Shown here piece by piece: positions 58,560 to 64,000 of a DNA stretch of 64,000 bases. Source of the stretch: CBDBIK01 sp965206145 (GTDB taxonomy: Bacteria > Pseudomonadota > Alphaproteobacteria > TMED109); NCBI GenBank assembly GCA_965206145.1, contig CBDBIK010000008.1, forward strand, positions 1-64,000, in the 5' to 3' direction. Position numbers and translations under genes: made by a program. The notes under the pieces were generated by a model that worked only from the letters and a program-made list of their open reading frames with translations, was not told the origin of the DNA and ran no database searches. Numbering within the stretch: the stretch's first letter is position 1; every line of letters begins with the position of its first letter.

Positions 58560-59624
58560 ATGACCCTGTACTGGCCCGCCCGTTTTACGCTGTTGCTTTA
58601 TTTCACCCTGCTGGTGCTGGTCGCCATCAACCTCGCGCGGGTGCTGGATTTGCCGTTGCACCTTGCGGCGGTGCCGCCGGGCGTGGCGCTGGTGGCGCTG
58701 GCCGCCGCCTGGTTTTCCCTCGGCACCCGGCGCGCGCTTTTCACCGTCCTGCTGGCGCTCGGCATCCTCAACCTTGCGGCGGTGGCGCTGGTGCTGGCGG
58801 TGCCGGCGTGGCAGGTCATCGCCGACGGCGCCAGCACCTCCTGGGCTGGGCGCATGGCGCCGCTGGTGGTCGCCGCGCTCGCGCTCCACGCCTGCAACCT
58901 GTGGGTTTCCACGGCAGCCTCCGGCGAACACGACGACGCGCTGGAGCGCCTTGCGCGCCTGTTCTACGGCCCCGGCATCCTGCCGTCGCTGATCACCGCG
59001 CTGATCCTGTGCGCCGGCCTGCTCCTCGGGCTGGAACTGCTGGCGCGCGGCGGCGCGGAGGCACCGGCACAAGCGCTGACGCGGCGTGTGCTGGAACGCG
59101 GCGTGATTCCGCCGCTGACCGTGTTGTTGTTCTTCTGGGGAGCGCTGCTACTGCTCGGCAAGTGGTGGAACGGTTGGTACCTGCGCCGCGTGCTGGCGCG
59201 CTGGAACGCGATGTCGCCGGCTGCGGCTACGCCTTTTTCCGCCAGCTTGGATACCCTCGCCGCAAAGCCCGCGGAGATGGATGAGGGATTGCAGTTGCTG
59301 TGGCGGCGCCACGAGGAATCGTGGCTGCTGCCGCGCTACATCAGTTGGGCGGTGCCGATCCTCGGCTTTATCGGCACCGTGCTCGGCATCTCGCTGGCGG
59401 CCGAGGGCATTCGCCGCATCATCGCCTCGGACGCCGGGCTTGCCAGTTTATCGAAGGACCTCGACGGCGCCATCGCACCGCTCGGCATCGCCTTTGACAC
59501 CACGCTGGTCGCGCTCTCGCTGAGCGTGGTGCTGACCCTGGTGCTGGTGCTGGTGCAGCGCGGCGAGGAGCGCCTGCTCACCACCCTTGAGCGGCGCCTG
59601 CGGGACGCGGCGCGTGGCGCTTAG
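58560..59624 (+). CDS. MotA/TolQ/ExbB-family proton-channel protein
   Basis: A 354-residue polytopic protein. Helices are seen near residues 8-28, 33-50, 56-80, 95-112, 140-162 and 180-200, then two more in the C-terminal channel domain. The domain core reads YISWAVPILGFIGTVLGISLAAEGI and, after LSKDLDGAIAPLGIAF, DTTLVALSLSVVLTLVLVL: the GTVxG and late Thr motifs of MotA/ExbB channels. It is longer at the N-terminus than ExbB or TolQ. Gene 1 of a four-gene block with a MotB/ExbD-like partner. ATG 58560 is chosen because homology and the first helix follow it. Confidence 0.88.
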   Translation: MTLYWPARFTLLLYFTLLVLVAINLARVLDLPLHLAAVPPGVALVALAAAWFSLGTRRALFTVLLALGILNLAAVALVLAVPAWQVIADGASTSWAGRMAPLVVAALALHACNLWVSTAASGEHDDALERLARLFYGPGILPSLITALILCAGLLLGLELLARGGAEAPAQALTRRVLERGVIPPLTVLLFFWGALLLLGKWWNGWYLRRVLARWNAMSPAAATPFSASLDTLAAKPAEMDEGLQLLWRRHEESWLLPRYISWAVPILGFIGTVLGISLAAEGIRRIIASDAGLASLSKDLDGAIAPLGIAFDTTLVALSLSVVLTLVLVLVQRGEERLLTTLERRLRDAARGA

Positions 59625-59930
59625 GCGCACGGCGCATGACACTCAGGCGCACGGCGCATGGCACTCAGGCGCACCGCGTGTGGCAATCAGGCGCACCGCG
59701 CGTGGCGCACTCAGGCGTACAGCGCATGGCATTTAGGCACACGCCACATGGCACTTAGGCGCACGCCGCATCGGCACTTAGGCACACGCCGCATGGCATT
59801 CAGGCGCACGCCGCATGGGCATTTAGGCACACGCCACATGGCATTCAGGCGCACGCCGCATCGGCACTCAGGCGCACCGCGCGTGGCGCTTAGGCGTACA
59901 GCGCATGGCGTTTAGACGCACGGCATCAGA
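59625..59930. repeat. 22-23 bp tandem repeat array
   Basis: About 14 imperfect units of 22-24 bp (core CAGGCGCACGCCGCATGGCA) starting directly at the stop of the MotA/ExbB-like gene and ending just before the ribosome site of the next gene. Frames read through it (MALRRTPH...) are low-complexity and not considered genes. It is the longest repeat array in the window and lies inside the operon. Confidence 0.92.
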
Positions 59931-59973
59931 CCGCGCCTCCGGCGGCGTATTGCAGGAGGAAAACAATACGCCG

Positions 59974-60444
59974 ATGATGGCGATCTTCGGCGGCGTGTTC
60001 GGCTTGCTGCTGGTGTTCCTGGTGATCGTGAACCTGTATTCCGACGCGGCCCAGCGCGAACGCCTGGAGCGCGGCGCCGAGGACGGCCTGTATCGCATCG
60101 AGCGCGCCGATGGCGGCGCCGGTTTCGTGGTCATTAGTTTCCCCGGCGAGCTGCGCATCATCGAAACCGGCACCAGCGTCAACCCTGCCACGCTGTGCGA
60201 CGACGGCGGCCCGTTCACGGACTATGCGCGCCGCGTGTATGAAAACGAACGCGACCAACTGGTGTTTTTCATTCTGGAAGGTGGCGTTCCGACCATGGCC
60301 GCGGCCCGCGAATGCCTGCGCCGCTTGTGGCCCGACCAGGTGCTGACCATCGGCTGGGTGATCGCCGATAACGAACTCCTGAAGTCGGTGGCGCTGAACG
60401 ACATTCCCGGCTATATCCGCGACTACACCGAGGCGCGGCCATGA
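59974..60444 (+). CDS. Single-pass membrane protein of the motor-like operon
   Basis: A 156-residue protein. ATG 59974 follows AGGAGGA at 59954-59960, somewhat far upstream. One N-terminal helix (MMAIFGGVFGLLLVFLVIVNLY) is followed by a soluble part of about 130 residues, presumably periplasmic (EDGLYRIERADGGAGFVVISFPGELRIIETG). I recognise no family. Size and one-TM layout recall ExbD/TolR/MotB, but the helix lacks the proton-carrying Asp. It overlaps the next gene by 4 nt. Confidence 0.75.
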   Translation: MMAIFGGVFGLLLVFLVIVNLYSDAAQRERLERGAEDGLYRIERADGGAGFVVISFPGELRIIETGTSVNPATLCDDGGPFTDYARRVYENERDQLVFFILEGGVPTMAAARECLRRLWPDQVLTIGWVIADNELLKSVALNDIPGYIRDYTEARP

Positions 60445-62093
60445 ACCCGCAACGGTCGCGCCGCCTGCCGGACTTCGCCGGGGTCGCGCTGGTAGACATT
60501 CTCGCCAACGGTCTGGCCATGCTGATCATCGTCATTGTGCTCAGCATCGCCGCGCGCACCGAGCACGAGGAGCGCACCACCGCCCAGGTGGAAGAGCTGG
60601 AAACGATGATGAGCCGCCGCTTCAGTACCTCGCTGGTGCTGAACAGTCTGGCGGCGACCCCGCCGGCGCGCCTGCACGACTACCGCGAATCGCCCCTCGA
60701 CCAGGAACACGACCCCTACCTGCTGCCGATCATTGAACTGCACCGCAACTTCGTGCGCGAATTCTACACCGGCGCGGTGTGGAGCCGCGAGGAACTCCTG
60801 CGCGAACCGAACGCCATGGATGCGTGGCTCGCGAGCTTTGACGAAGATCGCAAAAAGCGGCTGCGCACCGACGTCTATGACGTGGCCCAGTTTTACCTCG
60901 CGATGTCCATACTGCGGGACCACGAGATCAAGGTGCTGCACTGGCATTTCATTCCAGGGGGTGGGTTGGGCCTTGCCCAGGCCGGCCAGTGTCCCCCCGG
61001 CGTTTCGGCCCAGGACTGCGGCGGCAGTACCGCTGGCGCCGACGGCGAGGCGCTGGCGGCCCTGCCATCCGTGGGGGCGGACGGCGGTGGGGACGACCAC
61101 CAGTCGCTCCAGGGCTTTCCCGGAGCAGCCGCAAACGGCTCGGAGGCCGGCCCGTTCCCCGGCGGCGCAGCCCTCGGCGGCGCGGGCAGCCTGCCGGGCA
61201 CGGGCAGTTTCCCCAACGCCCAGCCGGGGTCTGAAAGCACATCCCGGGGGTTGCTCGGCGGCGGCGTGGGCCAGGGTCAGGGCGGCGTGCGTTTCCGGCT
61301 CTCCAGCCCGGAATCCCTGCGCTCGGAGCAGGCCCTTGACCTCGGCATGACCCCGCCGTCCGTCGTGCAGATACTGGCGGTGCTGCTGAATTTCACCGGC
61401 GAACTGCAAAAAACCCTCGACGCGGGTGCTTCGCCAAGCGCACAGCTGGCGGATTTCCAACACTATATCCGCGCCGCCCTGACCGCGCCCCTCATCCTCG
61501 AAGGCGCGGCTCGCGACCTGTTCTCCACCCTCATGGCGGAGGTTCAGCAACCTTTCTACAACGCGCCGGACCAGCGCTCGCTTCAGGTGATTCCCCTTGG
61601 CCCCGACTCCCAGGCGGACACCGCGCTCATCGTCCAGACCAACCAGCGGCTGCGCAACGTCGCCGTGCAGCAATCGGCGCGCGGTGAGGCGCCGCAACTG
61701 CCCGATGCCGCGCGCCCGGTGCTGCGATTGAACGCCCACCCGGACGTGTGGCGCGGCCTGTCGGTGCCCCTTGAGAAAAGCGCCATCGTGCTGATGCCGC
61801 CAGAGCAACAGCGCCCCGAACAACTGCGCTGGCGAGCGCTCGCCTACCTGTCCCCTGCGCTGGACGACTTCATCGTCGGTTTCGCCTACGCCGCCGTAGC
61901 GCCCGACGGACGGCTCGTGGTGCAGGCCGAGGACAACCGCGTGCGCCTCAACGGTCGCCCCCTGCAGGGATCGTACCGCGCGGCACTGTTCGGCGCGCGC
62001 AGCTGGCTGGTGGCGCTCTATGCCGGATTGGTGCTCGGCCTGCTCGGTCTGTTGCTGCTGGTGCGGCGCCCGAGCGCACTACGCCGCGCATGA
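60441..62093 (+). CDS. Two-TM protein with ExbD/MotB-like N-terminal helix
   Basis: A 550-residue protein. The first helix, FAGVALVDILANGLAMLIIVIVL (residues 12-34), has an Asp in the position used for proton transfer in ExbD, TolR and MotB. A helical region (residues 45-150) follows, then a Gly/Ala/Pro-rich linker (about 170-290), a second structured region (290-500) and a C-terminal helix LVALYAGLVLGLLGLLLLV. Most of the chain is probably periplasmic, held by both ends. No known family. It is coupled to both neighbours by 4-nt overlaps. Confidence 0.8.
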   Translation: MNPQRSRRLPDFAGVALVDILANGLAMLIIVIVLSIAARTEHEERTTAQVEELETMMSRRFSTSLVLNSLAATPPARLHDYRESPLDQEHDPYLLPIIELHRNFVREFYTGAVWSREELLREPNAMDAWLASFDEDRKKRLRTDVYDVAQFYLAMSILRDHEIKVLHWHFIPGGGLGLAQAGQCPPGVSAQDCGGSTAGADGEALAALPSVGADGGGDDHQSLQGFPGAAANGSEAGPFPGGAALGGAGSLPGTGSFPNAQPGSESTSRGLLGGGVGQGQGGVRFRLSSPESLRSEQALDLGMTPPSVVQILAVLLNFTGELQKTLDAGASPSAQLADFQHYIRAALTAPLILEGAARDLFSTLMAEVQQPFYNAPDQRSLQVIPLGPDSQADTALIVQTNQRLRNVAVQQSARGEAPQLPDAARPVLRLNAHPDVWRGLSVPLEKSAIVLMPPEQQRPEQLRWRALAYLSPALDDFIVGFAYAAVAPDGRLVVQAEDNRVRLNGRPLQGSYRAALFGARSWLVALYAGLVLGLLGLLLLVRRPSALRRA

Positions 62094-63661
62094 AACGTTA
62101 CGGTTACGGCATCGCGGCCCTCGGTCTCGGCGTCCTGCTGGCGGTGTTGCTGCTGTTGACGCGTTTCGGATCCACCGCCTTGCGCGACGACAGCGTGGCG
62201 GTGGAACTGGGTTTTGAGAGTTCCCACAGCGCCCGTGCCCGGGTCTTCGACGAGGCGTTGCTGGATACCCTGGAGCGCGGTCATTTCGGCGATGAACTGC
62301 GCCAACGCCTCGATCATCCCGCGCACCGCGTGCAGCTGGACGGCTTCCGGGCCGATGTATGCGAAGTGCGGCAGCTGGATTTTGAGCGCTTCGCGCACTG
62401 GCGCCGGCGCAATGACAGCGACCCGGCAACCCTCGATCCCGGCGCCCTTCACAGTTCCTCCAGCGGCCACCGCATCGCCGGCCTGCTGCAATCCCCGGCG
62501 AGCGGCGTCAACTACGCCGGCGCTGCCGCCTACTGCAAGGCCGGCGGCGGTCGCCTGCCCTGGGCCGAGGAGTGGGAGGCGCTGGCGGCCGGGCGTGGGG
62601 GACGCCTGTATCCGTGGGGCGAGGGCTTTGACGACGGCTCCTGGCCCTATCAGGACGCGCACCGCAACGCCTCACAACCGTGCGGCGCACACCCGGCGGC
62701 GGCGACCCCCGAAGGCGTGCACGACCTCGGCGGCAACGCCATGGAATGGAGTCGTGGGCAGCGCGCCGCGCGGTCGCCGGAACTGCAACCGGGAGCCCAC
62801 GGCGCCCCGGCGGTGCGCGCCAGAGGGCGGGCGTTGTATGCGCTCGCGTCCGCGTGGTTGCGCATCAAGCCGGAAACGCGCAGCCATCATCTGGGTTTTC
62901 GGTGTGTCTATGAACAAGCGCCGAAACTGCCGTTGCCGTGGGGCGCATCACCCCGGCAGGTGGTCGTTGCGGCGGGTGAGTATCCGGTCGGGGTGCCCGA
63001 GGACTTGCGCCTTGCGCGGGTCGCGGTGCTGCTGCCAGCGGCCCAGCGGCGTGAGGCGCGCAACCTGGTCGGGGCGCGGCGTACCCAGCGGCTGGAAGTG
63101 GCGCGTTGTGAGGTCAGCCGCAGGGAATACCAGGCGTTCCTGCGCCATCCGCTGGCGCGACTTGGCCTGTTTGCCAACGAACACGAACCCCGCGCACAGG
63201 ATTACAGGCCGCGCAACTGGGAGCAGCAACTGGAACAGCCCGAATTGCCGGTCAGCGGCGTGGACTGGTGGGCCGCGGACGCCTTCGCACGCTGGGCCGG
63301 CGGGCGGTTGCCGCGGGTTGAGGAATGGCAGCTGCTGGCCGCCGGGCCGGAGGCCAATCCGTATCCGTGGGGCGATGACTACCAGGCCGGCGACGCCGCC
63401 ACCGGCGACCAACCGCATCCGGGGCCGCATCCCTGCGGCGCGACCGCGCGCGACCGCAATGCCAGCGGCGTGCGCGACCTCGCCGGCAATGTCTCGGAAT
63501 GGACTTTATCGGTCACCGCGGAACGCGGCGGTTACGCGGCCTGGGTGCAGGGCGGCAACTGGTTGTTGCCGGGAAAGACCACGGCACGCAGCGTCTTCGG
63601 GCGCCCGGTGCCGTTGAATCACCGCTCGGAGAGCATCGGGTTTCGGGTGGTGTACGAATAA
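62090..63661 (+). CDS. Membrane-anchored protein with two FGE-sulfatase (SUMF1-like) domains
   Basis: A 523-residue protein: an N-terminal anchor (YGIAALGLGVLLAVLLLLTRF), then two formylglycine-generating-enzyme-fold domains. Domain 1 runs from VCEVRQLDFERFAHW through GGRLPWAEEWEALAAG and GVHDLGGNAMEWS to HHLGFRCVYE. Domain 2 runs from VARCEVSRREYQAF through GGRLPRVEEWQLLA and GVRDLAGNVSEWTL to SIGFRVVYE. The segment that carries the copper-binding cysteines in active FGE has none in either domain, so it is probably a non-enzymatic binding or structural protein, as GldJ/GldK are. Last gene of the block. Confidence 0.88.
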   Translation: MKRYGYGIAALGLGVLLAVLLLLTRFGSTALRDDSVAVELGFESSHSARARVFDEALLDTLERGHFGDELRQRLDHPAHRVQLDGFRADVCEVRQLDFERFAHWRRRNDSDPATLDPGALHSSSSGHRIAGLLQSPASGVNYAGAAAYCKAGGGRLPWAEEWEALAAGRGGRLYPWGEGFDDGSWPYQDAHRNASQPCGAHPAAATPEGVHDLGGNAMEWSRGQRAARSPELQPGAHGAPAVRARGRALYALASAWLRIKPETRSHHLGFRCVYEQAPKLPLPWGASPRQVVVAAGEYPVGVPEDLRLARVAVLLPAAQRREARNLVGARRTQRLEVARCEVSRREYQAFLRHPLARLGLFANEHEPRAQDYRPRNWEQQLEQPELPVSGVDWWAADAFARWAGGRLPRVEEWQLLAAGPEANPYPWGDDYQAGDAATGDQPHPGPHPCGATARDRNASGVRDLAGNVSEWTLSVTAERGGYAAWVQGGNWLLPGKTTARSVFGRPVPLNHRSESIGFRVVYE

Positions 63662-64000
63662 GGGCGCATAGCGGCAAGCCGGGAGCGCAACCCGCTAACG
63701 CGCACGGCGGCAGGGGCACCTGCGCCGCCGTCAGTTTGCGAGTGACCGGTTGCCGGGCAGGTTCAGCATGAAAATCCTCAAAAGCCTTGAAAACCACGGT
63801 GGTAACGAGCGCCCTGTGCACGACCAGCGGCGCCTGAGTGATCGGCGGCGCCTGAGTGATCGGCGGTGTCTGAGTGACCGGCGGCGCTTGATCGACCGGC
63901 GGTGCCTGAGCGACCGGCGGTGCCTGGGTTTGAAGGAGCGCAAGACCAGCAGCAGGGGCGCCCCATCCACCGGAACACGTTCAGTTTGCGGGTGACCGGT
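63662..64000. other. Terminal region with 18-bp tandem repeat
   Basis: No supported gene in the last 339 bp. A frame from about 63768 (MKILKSLENHGG...) runs through the repeat and ends at 63995, but it is low-complexity (RRLSDRR repeats) and unsupported. Confidence 0.4.
63824..63929. repeat. 18-bp tandem repeat
   Basis: About six units of CGGCGGCGCCTGAGTGAT with substitutions, downstream of the FGE-domain gene. Confidence 0.9.

Noticed and set aside
59658..59915. Frame encoding MALRRTACGNQAHRAW...
   Set aside because: It is only the 22-bp tandem repeat read in one frame, without a ribosome site.
60423..61823. Long minus-strand frame opposite the ExbD-like gene
   Set aside because: The plus-strand gene has membrane helices, 4-nt overlaps with both neighbours and sensible codon use; the antisense frame has none.
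63750..63995. Frame with repeated RRLSDRR
   Set aside because: It arises from the 18-bp tandem repeat; no homology and no ribosome site.

Overview
The window is a high-GC bacterial chromosome segment that includes the replication-origin neighbourhood. dnaA and dnaN are adjacent, two perfect parS palindromes follow dnaN, and gyrB lies a few kb further on. The gene families (MtgA, GreB, YceI with cytochrome b561, rpe-trpEGC, thiBPQ under a TPP riboswitch, TAXI-TRAP) suggest a gammaproteobacterium. It looks marine or host-associated, being rich in uptake systems for polyamines, peptides and TRAP substrates and in methylamine catabolism. The genus cannot be named from sequence alone.

Layout. 0-4.7 kb: the end of pyrD, an MBL hydrolase, Nudix, GNAT, pckA and an orphan LysW-like zinc-ribbon protein. 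4.7-8.4 kb: a TPP riboswitch and thiBPQ. 8.5-11 kb: a dimethylglycine/sarcosine dehydrogenase. 11-15 kb: iterated repeats, dnaA, a candidate oriC, dnaN and two parS sites. 15-19 kb: a potABCD operon in the place where recF is usually found. 19.3-21.7 kb: gyrB. 21.7-29.8 kb: an HD-domain (PhnZ-like) protein, a DUF3604 protein, DUF2007, PerM, OsmC and trpC-G-E. 30-34.5 kb: an AT-richer orphan adenine methyltransferase, rpe, an MFS transporter, cytochrome b561 and YceI. 34.6-36.2 kb: an IS1380-family element. 36.3-41.3 kb: a CBS protein, a gamma-glutamyltransferase-like protein, mtgA, greB and a TAXI-type TRAP binding protein.

Accessory region, 41.3-58.4 kb. An AT-rich insert carrying a SHOCT lipoprotein is bracketed by ~390-bp direct repeats of the TAXI gene's 3' end. 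A peptide ABC operon follows, whose binding-protein gene is broken in its signal peptide by an IS5-family element. An M81 (MlrC-like) protein and a fused TRAP permease come next. Then comes an integron-like array of six attC-like sites without a visible integrase. Its cassettes include a DUF4160/DUF2442 pair, two frameshifted Tyr/Ser-rich repeat proteins, a DUF3883 protein and a second copy of the IS5 element that has truncated one attC.

58.5-63.7 kb holds the most unusual locus: four closely spaced genes encoding a MotA/TolQ/ExbB-type channel subunit, a small single-pass protein, a two-TM protein with an ExbD-like Asp-containing first helix, and a membrane-anchored protein with two formylglycine-generating-enzyme-fold domains that lack the catalytic cysteines. 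It resembles in parts list the proton-driven GldLM motor with FGE-fold GldK/GldJ of Bacteroidota, but it sits in a proteobacterial setting and I do not recognise it as a described system.

A window-wide peculiarity is that many gene ends and gaps carry their own short tandem repeat (8-23 bp units, different at each locus), some running across stop codons or into coding sequence.
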